Positions 1-8,087 of a stretch of DNA of 17,747 bases are shown here, one piece after another. The stretch covers positions 1 to 17,747 of the forward strand of contig CANMGM010000013.1 in the NCBI GenBank assembly GCA_947497195.1, given 5' to 3'. Position 1 is the stretch's first letter. Each line of letters starts with the position of its first letter. Both the position numbers and the translations under genes were made by a program. A model generated the notes under the pieces. That model was not told the origin of the DNA. It saw nothing but the letters and a program-made list of their open reading frames with translations, and did no database searches. Source of the DNA: Bacteroidota bacterium (GTDB lineage: Bacteria > Bacteroidota > Bacteroidia > M30B66).

Positions 1-1268
1 CGTTTCAGCATCATGTCGACCGTGAGCATGCGGTTAATCTCGTTCGTTCCTTCGAAAATGCGGTTAATGCGCGCATCGCGGTAGGCGCGGTCCATTGGCG
101 CTTCGGCCGAGTAGCCCATACCGCCAAAAATCTGTACACCTTCGTCGACCACATAATCGAGCGTTTCGGAACCGTGCACTTTCATGATGGCACACTCAAC
201 TGCAAATTGCTCAACGCTTTTAAGTCGTGCTTTTCCGGGTTCCATGCCAGATGCTATCAATTCGGCATACGCATCGTCGATGTTCTGTCCGATGCGGTAC
301 GTTGCAGCCTCGCAGGCATAGATTTTAATAGCCATTTCGGCCAGCTTATGGCGTATTGCGCCATATTTCGAAATGGGACGGCCAAATTGCTCACGCTCGT
401 TTGCATACTTAACTGCACGCGTTAAACACTGCTTGCTGCCACCAATTGCAGCAGCTGCTAGTTTAATGCGCCCGATGTTGAGGATGTTCACGGCGATTTT
501 AAATCCGTTTTGCCGCTCCGACAGCATATTTTCGACCGGTACGAGGCAATCGTTGAAGAAAACCTGCACCGTTGAGGAACCTTTGATACCCATCTTGCGC
601 TCTTCTTCGTTGAGCGAAAGTCCCGGAAAATTACGCTCCACAATGAAAGCACTCAGGTTTTCGTCGTCGTCGATTTTCGCGAAAACAGTATACACATCGG
701 CAAAGCCTCCATTGGTGATCCACATTTTCTGCCCGTTGATGCGGTAATGCTTGCCGTCTTCGGTTAACGTTGCTTTCGTTTTTCCGCTGTTGGCATCTGA
801 TCCACTGCCCGGCTCGGTTAGGCAGTAGGCTGCTTTCCATTCGCCGCTGGCCAGTTTGGGGATGTATTTCTGTTTTTGTTCGGCATTTCCATAATACAAA
901 ATTGGAAGTGTACCAATGCCGGTATGCGCCGAAAGGGCCACTGCAAAAGAAAAGCCTGCGCCCGCCACTTCAGAAACCAACATGGAGGTGTTGAAGTCTT
1001 TACCAAATCCGCCGTATTCTTCGGGTACCGAAACGCCCATCAAGCCGAGTGCGCCGGCTTTGTCGAGCAAGGAAGGCATAAGTCCGGGCTCAAGTTTATC
1101 GATACGGTCGAGGTTGGGATACACTTCGGCCTCGAGAAAGTCGTAAGCAGAATCGGCAATCATGCGTTGTTCCTCGCTCCAGTTTTCGGGAATAAATACC
1201 GATTCGGCCGGGGTTTCTTTGATGAGGAATTCGCCTCCTTTTGTGGTATGATTTGCTTTATTTTCCAT
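1..1268 (-). CDS. Acyl-CoA dehydrogenase, FadE/VLCAD-like (3' end cut by window edge)
   Basis: Flavoenzyme for the first step of fatty-acid beta-oxidation, oxidising acyl-CoA to trans-2-enoyl-CoA with FAD and passing electrons to an electron-transfer flavoprotein. My translation from the ATG at 1268 runs 422 residues to the left edge with no stop. Family signatures are visible: the N-terminal helical domain with VPEEYGG (residues 81-87), the substrate/FAD segment CLTEPGSGSDA (149-159), WITNGG (183-188), EREQFGRPI (291-299), FGGMGYS (381-387) and FEGTNEI (405-411), whose Glu406 is the expected catalytic base. Members of this Bacteroidota type run to roughly 600 residues with a C-terminal extension, so about a third probably lies outside the window. 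The start is 11 bases after the thiolase stop, so the two genes are surely co-transcribed. No Shine-Dalgarno is visible. Substrate chain length cannot be read from the sequence. Confidence 0.95.
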   Translation of the reverse strand, partial: MENKANHTTKGGEFLIKETPAESVFIPENWSEEQRMIADSAYDFLEAEVYPNLDRIDKLEPGLMPSLLDKAGALGLMGVSVPEEYGGFGKDFNTSMLVSEVAGAGFSFAVALSAHTGIGTLPILYYGNAEQKQKYIPKLASGEWKAAYCLTEPGSGSDANSGKTKATLTEDGKHYRINGQKMWITNGGFADVYTVFAKIDDDENLSAFIVERNFPGLSLNEEERKMGIKGSSTVQVFFNDCLVPVENMLSERQNGFKIAVNILNIGRIKLAAAAIGGSKQCLTRAVKYANEREQFGRPISKYGAIRHKLAEMAIKIYACEAATYRIGQNIDDAYAELIASGMEPGKARLKSVEQFAVECAIMKVHGSETLDYVVDEGVQIFGGMGYSAEAPMDRAYRDARINRIFEGTNEINRMLTVDMMLK

Positions 1269-1279
1269 GGTTTTGGCTA

Positions 1280-2458
1280 TTAAAATCGTTCGAATATACC
1301 GGCGGCTCCCTGCCCAGTGCCAACGCACATGGTTACCATACCGTATTTTTGGTTTCTGCGTTTCATTTCGTTGAACAATTGCACGGTGAGCTTTGCGCCC
1401 GAGCAGCCAAGCGGATGGCCGAGTGCAATGGCGCCTCCGTTAACATTCACCCGATCGGCATCGAGCCCGAGCTTGCGCATCACGGCTAGCGACTGCGATG
1501 CAAAGGCTTCATTCAACTCGATGAGTTCGATTTGACCGAGGTTCATGCCCGCTTTTTCGAGCGCTTTGGGTATGGCGTAAACCGGACCAACGCCCATGAT
1601 GCGCGGCTCCAAAGCTGCAAGACCGTAAGACACCAATCTTCCCCAGGGCTGTAGGTTCAATTCCTTCACCATGCGTTCCGACATTACCAACACAAAGGCG
1701 GCTCCGTCTGATGTTTGTGAGGAATTACCGGCTGTTACCACGCCGTCGCTGGCGAAAACGGGTTTTAATTTGGCGAGTTTCTCGATATCGGTATCGGCAC
1801 GAGGGCCTTCGTCTGTTGCGACGGTGTACCGTTTTACTTTTCGTTTTTCTTTTTCGTCGAGGAATATTTCCTCAATTGCTATTGCTGCGATATCGTCTTT
1901 GAATCGTCCTTCTTGTATGGCCGCAGTGGCTTTTTGGTGCGAATGATAAGCAAACATATCCTGATCTTCGCGACTCACATCAAATTCGCGCGCAACGGCT
2001 TCGGCGGTGAGGCCCATGCCCCAGTAATAATCGGCATGCGACTTCGCAATTTCGAGGTTTGGAACGATACGCCATCCACCAAAAGGTATGGGCGACATGG
2101 TTTCGACGCCTCCGGCTATGATGCAATCGGCCTGACCGGCTTCAATTTTGGCCGCCGCAATGGCGATGGTTTCGAGGCCCGATGCGCAGTAACGGTTCAC
2201 GGTCATACCGGGCACCTTGTCGGTTCCGAGTCCGATGAGCGAAATCATGCGGCCGATGTTCAAGCCCTGTTCGGCTTCGGGTGTGGCATTTCCAACGATT
2301 ACGTCGTCGATGCGGTCTTTGTCGAGTTCGGGTACGGCTCTCATGAGGTGCTGAATAACTTGTGCAGCGAGGTCGTCGGGGCGCATGAAACGAAACATTC
2401 CGCGGGGTGCTTTTCCAACGGCAGAGCGAAAACCGGTAATGATATATGATGTAGCCAT
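1280..2458 (-). CDS. fadA: Acetyl-CoA acyltransferase (thiolase)
   Basis: Thiolase of 392 residues, the usual family length. It catalyses the last step of beta-oxidation, cleaving 3-ketoacyl-CoA with CoA to give acetyl-CoA and a shortened acyl-CoA; in principle it can also run in reverse. The acyl-accepting Cys91 lies in VNRYCASGLETI. The NEAF motif is at 316-319, the catalytic histidine His348 is in GHPLGCSGA, and the base Cys378 is in MCVGTGQG near the C terminus. It directly precedes the acyl-CoA dehydrogenase (11-base gap), making a fadA-fadE pair. The beta-oxidation partner that supplies enoyl-CoA hydratase and 3-hydroxyacyl-CoA dehydrogenase is not in the window. It follows rodA after a 111-base spacer and so probably has its own promoter. 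A biosynthetic acetoacetyl-CoA thiolase role is less likely given the neighbour. Confidence 0.93.
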   Translation of the reverse strand: MATSYIITGFRSAVGKAPRGMFRFMRPDDLAAQVIQHLMRAVPELDKDRIDDVIVGNATPEAEQGLNIGRMISLIGLGTDKVPGMTVNRYCASGLETIAIAAAKIEAGQADCIIAGGVETMSPIPFGGWRIVPNLEIAKSHADYYWGMGLTAEAVAREFDVSREDQDMFAYHSHQKATAAIQEGRFKDDIAAIAIEEIFLDEKEKRKVKRYTVATDEGPRADTDIEKLAKLKPVFASDGVVTAGNSSQTSDGAAFVLVMSERMVKELNLQPWGRLVSYGLAALEPRIMGVGPVYAIPKALEKAGMNLGQIELIELNEAFASQSLAVMRKLGLDADRVNVNGGAIALGHPLGCSGAKLTVQLFNEMKRRNQKYGMVTMCVGTGQGAAGIFERF

Positions 2459-2569
2459 GGCGTACGAATCTGTTTTATTTTTTATAAATATACTGATGCA
2501 GGGCCAAATTCTGTTTAAACACAGCGTAATTATTTGTTTTCGAAATTTGCAGCGGATTAAACAGAAAAT
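2459..2569 (-). promoter_or_regulatory. rodA-fadA spacer with weak promoter-like box and a palindrome
   Basis: AT-rich 111-base gap between the rodA stop and the thiolase start. On the minus strand, TATATTTA (2485-2492) matches the Bacteroidota -7 form TAnnTTTG in all but the last base and lies 26 bases before the start codon, but no well-spaced -33 box is visible. A perfect 10-base palindrome TGTTTAAACA is at 2512-2521. Its CTGTTTAA (2511-2518) is also complementary to TTAAACAG at 2557-2564, 38 bases away. The palindrome could be an operator for the beta-oxidation genes or may have arisen by chance. I see no T-tract that would make it a terminator. Confidence 0.3.
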
Positions 2570-3838
2570 CTACCTGAGAATCTGGAAACGGTAGGCATCT
2601 AATCTCACGAATATAAAGGTGAGGATTGTAAACGACCACAAGGATGAGCCACCATAACTAAAAAAAGGCAAGGGAATACCAACAACCGGCGCCAGGCCAA
2701 TGGTCATTCCGATATTGATGGCCAAATGAATAAAAATGATACTGGCCAGTCCATACCCGTAAATACGCGAAAAAGCCGATCGTTGTCGTTCGGCAAGATA
2801 GATTATGCGCAGGAGCAGAACTATGAACAAGCCAATCACGACAACGCTTCCGACGAAGCCCCACTCCTCGCCTACTGTGCAAAAAATAAAGTCGGTACTC
2901 TGCTCGGGAACATAGTTGAATTTGGTTTGTGTTCCTTTTAGGAATCCTTTTCCTAAAACGCCGCCCGAACCAATGGCTATCATCGATTGATTAACATTGT
3001 AGCCTGCACCTTTAGGGTCTACTTCCTTGCCCAGCAACACGTTAATCCGTTTTTTTTGATGCGGTTCAAGGATATTTACAAAGGCATAATCGACCGAATA
3101 CACAAAAGAAAGTGCGGCAACAAGAATTCCGACTACGGCCAGAATATTCCGCATTTTTCGACGGATGAAAAAGAGTGATCCTGCCGCTACAACAGCGAGT
3201 ATAATGCTGAGAATTGTTTCGTCGACCAACAGGGCGAGTACAAAAAGTACGACCATCATCAAACCGAGAATGAGGAAATTGCCCGACAATCCTTCGCGGA
3301 AGAGTACAAGGATAAATGATCCGTAAACGAGTGCCGATCCAGTTTCGTTTTGGAGGATAATAATCAATGCCGGAACGGCAAAAAGTCCTCCCGCAATCAA
3401 CTTCGTTTTAAGGTTGTCGATTTTAATGTTGATGTTACTAAGGTATTTTGCAATGGCCAGATTGGTGGCAAACTTGGCAAATTCGGCAGGTTGCACGCGA
3501 AATGATCCCACGCCAATCCACGATTTAGAGCCTTTAACCTCGGCACCGACGAAGATTACCGCTATTAGCAGTAAAATAAATGCTCCATAAACGGCCCACG
3601 CCACCCGCGGAAAGGCCTCGCCATCAATTACTAAAATTACAAAGGCAATGAAGAGCGAACTAATTATCCACACCAATTGCATCCCGTAACTCTGTGATGT
3701 ATCGAAAATGCTTTTGTATTCTTCGTTGTAAACAGCTGCGTAAATGTTGAACCAGCCCATGGTAACCATCAGCAGGTACATGAGCACCAGAATCCAGTCG
3801 ATATTCTGCAGAACTCCTTCGTTGTTTCTGTTTGCCAT
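2570..3838 (-). CDS. rodA: Rod-shape peptidoglycan glycosyltransferase RodA
   Basis: SEDS-family polytopic membrane protein of 422 residues that polymerises lipid II into glycan strands during cell elongation, working as a pair with the class B transpeptidase PBP2. Many hydrophobic segments are visible from about residue 14 onward. SEDS signatures include FRVQPAEFAK (113-122), LQNETGSALVY (162-172), YVPEQSTDFIF (309-319) containing the expected catalytic Asp316, GEEWGFVG (323-330), and the C-terminal PLPFFSYGGSS (389-399). A cytosolic insert near 222-235 is rich in Lys and Arg. FtsW is the main alternative, but the position four bases after the PBP2 gene in an mre cluster settles it as RodA. 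It is the last gene of the elongation operon. Confidence 0.96.
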   Translation of the reverse strand: MANRNNEGVLQNIDWILVLMYLLMVTMGWFNIYAAVYNEEYKSIFDTSQSYGMQLVWIISSLFIAFVILVIDGEAFPRVAWAVYGAFILLLIAVIFVGAEVKGSKSWIGVGSFRVQPAEFAKFATNLAIAKYLSNINIKIDNLKTKLIAGGLFAVPALIIILQNETGSALVYGSFILVLFREGLSGNFLILGLMMVVLFVLALLVDETILSIILAVVAAGSLFFIRRKMRNILAVVGILVAALSFVYSVDYAFVNILEPHQKKRINVLLGKEVDPKGAGYNVNQSMIAIGSGGVLGKGFLKGTQTKFNYVPEQSTDFIFCTVGEEWGFVGSVVVIGLFIVLLLRIIYLAERQRSAFSRIYGYGLASIIFIHLAINIGMTIGLAPVVGIPLPFFSYGGSSLWSFTILTFIFVRLDAYRFQILR

Positions 3839-3842
3839 GCTT

Positions 3843-5675
3843 CTATTTTTTAGCTACCCAGTCTTCTTTCTTCGGAAGCAGATTTGCCTCAAGAATGCGT
3901 TTTTCCATTTCGGGCCGCTTTACTTCTCTGCGCAGGTATTTTTCCATCATCAAACTGGCAATCGGTGCGGCCCATGCGGCTCCGAAGCCGGCATTTTCGA
4001 CATACACGGCCATCGCAATTTTGGGATTATCCATCGGCGCAAATGCAATAAAAATGGAGTGATCCTTACCATGCGGATTCTGCGCTGTTCCTGTTTTTCC
4101 GCATACGGTAAGCGAATCGAGTTGCGCAATGCGTCCTGTTCCGTTCAATACCACATTGCGCATGCCGTCGACCACCATGTCGAAATATTCGCGTTCAATT
4201 TTGGTTCTTTGTTTTTTGCGGAATTTCGCATCGATTTGTCCGCCATCAATGCTTTTAATGATGTGTGGCGGAATGTACCAGCCGCGGTTTGCAATCACCG
4301 AACAAAAGTTTGCCATCTGCAATGGTGTTACACCCATTTCGCCCTGACCAATTGCGAGTGAAATAACGGTGATGGCATTCCATCGACCCGAACCGTGGTA
4401 CTTGTCGTAATACTTGATGGTTGGTACATTGCCCGATGATTCTTGTGGCAAATCGGTTGGGAATTTATGTCCGAGTCCGAAACTCATTACGTGATTTCGC
4501 CAAACATCAAAACCAATTGCCGTTTTTGGATATTTCTGCAAGATATTTTTGAATACGTTACAGTAATAGGCGTTGCAGGATGTGGTGATGGAAAACTTCA
4601 GATTTACTGGCGATGCATGCGGGTGACAGCCAACAGTTAGGCCACCGAAATGAAATCCGCGCGAACAGCCGAACGTGGTGTTTTCGTTGATAACGCCTTC
4701 GTGCAAGCCGATTAATCCATTCAGCAATTTGAAGGTCGAGCCGGGCGGATATTTCGCCATGGTTGCGCGGTTGTACAAAGGTTTCAATGTATCGCGCACC
4801 ATTTTCGGGTAATTCTTTTTCTTTAATCGTCCAACCAAAAGATTGGGGTCATATGTTGGCGACGAAACCATGGTAAGCACCTCGCCGGTAGCGGGTTCAA
4901 TGGCCACAATTGCACCTACTTTGTTCTGCATCAGTTGTTCGCCGTATTGCTGCAGCTCGGCATCAATAGACGAAGTAAGGCTTTTTCCCAGAACCGATGC
5001 CGTATCGTATTTTCCGCCTTCGAAGCTTCCTTTTTCGCGGTTGTACACGTCTACCATCACAATTTTCACCCCGCGTTGTCCGCGCAATGCTTCTTCGTAC
5101 GATTTTTCTACGCCGCTCAGTCCCATGTTATCGCCCATGCGGTAATACGGATTGGCAGAAATAATTTTTTCATCCACCTCTCCCACATAACCTAAGGCAT
5201 GTGGAGCAATGCGCATCGGATATTTGCGCAGCGTTCGGGCCTGCACGAAAAATCCTGGGAATTTATAGAGCTTCTCCTGCAGCGTTGCATAGGTTTCCAG
5301 CGAAATCTCTCCTTCAAAAACTTCAGGACGGAATGAGCTGAATTTTTGCTTTTTAAGCTTCTTTAATTTCTCGATAAATGCTTCCTTGGTAATCTGCAGC
5401 ATGTTGCACAAATCGGCCGTATCGATGTTTTTTACCCGTTTGGGAATTACCATCAAATCATACGCAGCCTCGTTGTAAACCAGGATTTTTCCGTTTCGGT
5501 CGTAAATAACACCGCGTTCGGGATATTCGATTTTGTGCCGTAAGGCATTGTCGTCGGCCGCGAGTTTGTATTTATCATCAATAACCTGAATGTAAAACAG
5601 ACGGATAAGATACAATACCGCAATGGTTAGGAAAATTGCGCTGATAACGTATTTTCGATCCGAAAACAGGTTCAT
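3843..5675 (-). CDS. mrdA: Penicillin-binding protein 2 (class B transpeptidase, elongation)
   Basis: Class B penicillin-binding protein of 610 residues that cross-links peptidoglycan at the lateral wall; target of beta-lactams of the mecillinam type. It has a short cytosolic tail, one membrane anchor (about 11-30), and a dimerisation/pedestal domain with YPERGVIYDRNG (51-62) and LRKYPMRIAPHALGYVGE (149-166). The transpeptidase domain follows, with the three active-site motifs S313-T-F-K316 (in PPGSTFK), S366-C-N368 and K527-T-G529. A basic, Lys-rich stretch at 102-112 is the only local oddity. The start codon overlaps the mreD stop by four bases (ATGA, 5672-5675), implying translational coupling, and the gene ends four bases before rodA, its glycosyltransferase partner. 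Confidence 0.97.
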   Translation of the reverse strand: MNLFSDRKYVISAIFLTIAVLYLIRLFYIQVIDDKYKLAADDNALRHKIEYPERGVIYDRNGKILVYNEAAYDLMVIPKRVKNIDTADLCNMLQITKEAFIEKLKKLKKQKFSSFRPEVFEGEISLETYATLQEKLYKFPGFFVQARTLRKYPMRIAPHALGYVGEVDEKIISANPYYRMGDNMGLSGVEKSYEEALRGQRGVKIVMVDVYNREKGSFEGGKYDTASVLGKSLTSSIDAELQQYGEQLMQNKVGAIVAIEPATGEVLTMVSSPTYDPNLLVGRLKKKNYPKMVRDTLKPLYNRATMAKYPPGSTFKLLNGLIGLHEGVINENTTFGCSRGFHFGGLTVGCHPHASPVNLKFSITTSCNAYYCNVFKNILQKYPKTAIGFDVWRNHVMSFGLGHKFPTDLPQESSGNVPTIKYYDKYHGSGRWNAITVISLAIGQGEMGVTPLQMANFCSVIANRGWYIPPHIIKSIDGGQIDAKFRKKQRTKIEREYFDMVVDGMRNVVLNGTGRIAQLDSLTVCGKTGTAQNPHGKDHSIFIAFAPMDNPKIAMAVYVENAGFGAAWAAPIASLMMEKYLRREVKRPEMEKRILEANLLPKKEDWVAKK

Positions 5676-6208
5676 GATTCGGCTCCTCCTTTGCTGCGTT
5701 GCGAAAGGATCTGACTCATCACAATGAGCACCATAGTAAAGACACTGCAGGTGAGCACACGCAAGAGTAAATCAAAGAAATTTAAAAAGTTAAAGGCTTC
5801 GATTAACAATAAGCAGAGGTGATGCACAAAAGTCATAACGCCTGCATACACTAGAAAGGTACTTCCTCCCATTCCCTGCATGGTAAGTCGAACGGTCGAT
5901 TCGTATCCTTCGCGTGGGGCAATGACATGTAAAAACGATGGCCGCAAAAATGCAATTACCAGCGAAGCCGCTGCATGCATTCCGGGCGTTCCGGTAAATA
6001 AGTCGATGGTTAATCCGGTAATGAAACTGAGAAAAAGTAAGAAGAGTTTATTGACGTTAACCGGCAACATCAGAATGAACAGGATATACAGGTAGGCGTT
6101 GAAATAGCCGTTCACCGGACCCGAAATTTCGAGCTGATCGAGCACCAGAACCTGCAAGAAAATGAGCAGGAAAAAGCGAATAATATTGATGAGAATATCA
6201 CTGATCAT
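5672..6208 (-). CDS. mreD: Rod-shape-determining membrane protein MreD
   Basis: Small integral membrane protein of 178 residues with several hydrophobic segments throughout. It belongs to the elongasome, where MreD links MreC and the RodA-PBP2 synthase at the inner membrane; its biochemical activity is unknown. The best-conserved patch visible is the loop and helix GLTIDLFTGTPGMHAAAS (65-82) followed by FLRP (88-91), which matches the G/D...G pattern typical of MreD. Overall sequence is poorly conserved in this family, so the call rests on length, topology and its fixed place between mreC and mrdA. The start overlaps the end of mreC by 11 bases and the stop overlaps the mrdA start by four, so translation of all three is likely coupled. 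Confidence 0.9.
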   Translation of the reverse strand: MISDILINIIRFFLLIFLQVLVLDQLEISGPVNGYFNAYLYILFILMLPVNVNKLFLLFLSFITGLTIDLFTGTPGMHAAASLVIAFLRPSFLHVIAPREGYESTVRLTMQGMGGSTFLVYAGVMTFVHHLCLLLIEAFNFLNFFDLLLRVLTCSVFTMVLIVMSQILSQRSKGGAES

Positions 6209-7028
6209 TGGCGTTCAACTTGGCTTCGAGGGTATCGCGTTCGGTCTTCAACAGATTGCGCACGATGTACACGTATGAGATGTTTTGAAAGTCGGTACTG
6301 AGTTTTACTTTTATTTCTTTGAAACTCTCGCCCGACGTGCCAATCTCGGCGACTTTTCCAACCATAATATTTTGCGGGTAAAGCGAAAAAGACGTAGTAA
6401 CTACGGTGTCGCCGACCGCAACTTTAGCGTGGCTTGGAATGTCGAGCAGGCTTCCGGTTTGTGGAGATCCGCCACTCCAAACAGTGGAACCGAAATATCC
6501 GTTTTTCTTAATCATCGACGAAATCCGCGTTTTGCTGTTCAATACCGAAATAACGGTGCAAAAGTGCTGCGACACATCGTTTACAATTCCTACAACACCG
6601 GTACTCGATATCACAGCCATATCGCGCTGAATGCCTTTGTTCTTGCCTGCATCGAGCGTGAGGTAATTGTTCACTTTCGTGTAGCTGTTGTTGATTACGC
6701 GCGCGCTGATGTATTCGTATTGCTGCTCGTAAAGTGTATCGTTCACTTTAATCAGCTTGAACGACTTATCGTAAAACGAATTGGAATCGGCCTTACGAAG
6801 ACGTGCGTTTTCTTCGGCAAGCAAACGATTCGTGATTCCCAGCGTTAGGTAATCCGTTACGTCAGCATAAGCGGCATAGATTTGCCCGGTAATTTGATTC
6901 GAGAACGAAACCACAACCTCTCGCTGGTAGCTATTGTTTTTTACCAACAGGTAAACGGAAATTCCTTGTAACAACAGAAAGGCAATAAAGAAATTGTACT
7001 TTCTGATGATGAGGAAGAAATTCCGCAT
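6198..7028 (-). CDS. mreC: Rod-shape-determining protein MreC
   Basis: Bitopic periplasmic protein of 276 residues that scaffolds the elongasome and activates PBP2-RodA. It has a short cytosolic N terminus with basic residues, one membrane segment (about 11-29), a predicted helical or coiled-coil stretch around 45-80 including RLLAEENARLRK, and then a beta-rich domain with the MreC-typical elements LTLDAGKNKGIQRDMAVIS and GVVGIVNDVS in the middle and VAVGDTVVTTSF further on. It is slightly shorter than many proteobacterial MreC proteins, which have extra C-terminal tails. The gene lies 26 bases after mreB, the largest gap inside the operon, with no clear ribosome binding site. Confidence 0.93.
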   Translation of the reverse strand: MRNFFLIIRKYNFFIAFLLLQGISVYLLVKNNSYQREVVVSFSNQITGQIYAAYADVTDYLTLGITNRLLAEENARLRKADSNSFYDKSFKLIKVNDTLYEQQYEYISARVINNSYTKVNNYLTLDAGKNKGIQRDMAVISSTGVVGIVNDVSQHFCTVISVLNSKTRISSMIKKNGYFGSTVWSGGSPQTGSLLDIPSHAKVAVGDTVVTTSFSLYPQNIMVGKVAEIGTSGESFKEIKVKLSTDFQNISYVYIVRNLLKTERDTLEAKLNANDQ

Positions 7029-7054
7029 GTCTTACGCCCGGTTTCTAAAAACAA

Positions 7055-8077
7055 TCAACGGATAAGGAACTTGAACTTATCGCGGTTTTTCAATGCGATT
7101 CCGGTTCCACGGGCAACGGCACGCAATGGATCTTCGGCGATGTAAACCGGCAGTTTTGTTCTGGCGGAAATACGCTTGTCGAGTCCGCGCAACATCGAAC
7201 CACCACCGGCAAGATAAATCCCGGTGCGGTAAATGTCGGCCGAAAGCTCCGGTGGTGTCATCTCCAGTGCGTTAAGAATCGCGGTTTCAATCTTCGCAAT
7301 CGATTTATCGAGACAATGTGCAATTTCCTGGTACGAAACGGTAATTTCTTTCGGAATACCGGTCATCATATCGCGGCCATGCACAGCATAATCAGGCGGT
7401 GGATTGTCGATCTCGGTTAATGCGGCGCCCACTTCGATTTTAATCTTTTCGGCGGTGCGCTCACCAATGTGGATGTTGTGCTGGCGACGCATGTAATCTT
7501 CGATGTCGGACGTAAAATCATCACCCGCAACACGAATGCTCTTGTAGCAAACAATTCCGCCCAGCGCAATAACGGCGATTTCGGAGGTACCTCCTCCGAT
7601 ATCGATAATCATGTTCCCCATCGGTTCTTCAACGTCGATACCGATACCAATTGCAGCGGCCATCGGTTCGTGAATGAGGTACACCTCCTTGGCACCGGCA
7701 TGTTCGGCCGAGTCGCGAACGGCACGCTTCTCAACCTCGGTAATTCCCGATGGAATGCAGATTACCATGATGAGCGAAGGACTGAAGATTTTTCGACCGG
7801 GATTAATCATTTTAATCATGCCGCGAATCATGTGTTCGGCGGCGTTGAAGTCGGCGATTACGCCGTCTTTCAGCGGACGAATGGTTTTTATGTTTTCGTG
7901 GGTTTTACCATGCATCTGCTGCGCCTGCTTACCTACGGCAATTACCTTACCGCTCGAGCGCTCAATTGCAACGATTGATGGTTCATCGACCACTACTTTG
8001 TCGTTGTGAATGATAATCGTGTTGGCCGTTCCGAGGTCAATCGCGATTTCCTGGGTGAAAAAATTGAATAAACCCAT
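7055..8077 (-). CDS. mreB: Actin-like cell-shape protein MreB
   Basis: Bacterial actin of 340 residues, the usual length. It forms membrane-bound filaments that orient lateral wall synthesis. The actin-fold nucleotide motifs are all present: phosphate-1 DLGTANT at 14-20, phosphate-2 DIGGGTSE at 159-166 and the adenosine motif LAGGGSML at 289-296, together with HEPMAAAIG (136-144). The N terminus MGLFNFF is hydrophobic and suits direct membrane attachment. The start lies ten bases after the purH stop, so expression probably depends largely on transcription through purH. It is followed by mreC. Confidence 0.97.
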   Translation of the reverse strand: MGLFNFFTQEIAIDLGTANTIIIHNDKVVVDEPSIVAIERSSGKVIAVGKQAQQMHGKTHENIKTIRPLKDGVIADFNAAEHMIRGMIKMINPGRKIFSPSLIMVICIPSGITEVEKRAVRDSAEHAGAKEVYLIHEPMAAAIGIGIDVEEPMGNMIIDIGGGTSEIAVIALGGIVCYKSIRVAGDDFTSDIEDYMRRQHNIHIGERTAEKIKIEVGAALTEIDNPPPDYAVHGRDMMTGIPKEITVSYQEIAHCLDKSIAKIETAILNALEMTPPELSADIYRTGIYLAGGGSMLRGLDKRISARTKLPVYIAEDPLRAVARGTGIALKNRDKFKFLIR

Positions 8078-8087
8078 GTGTGCTGTG

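Noticed and set aside
1913..2449. Plus-strand open frame of 178 codons antisense to the thiolase
   Set aside because: It lies wholly inside a well-conserved thiolase gene on the other strand and shows no protein family features. Long antisense frames are common in this codon-usage background.
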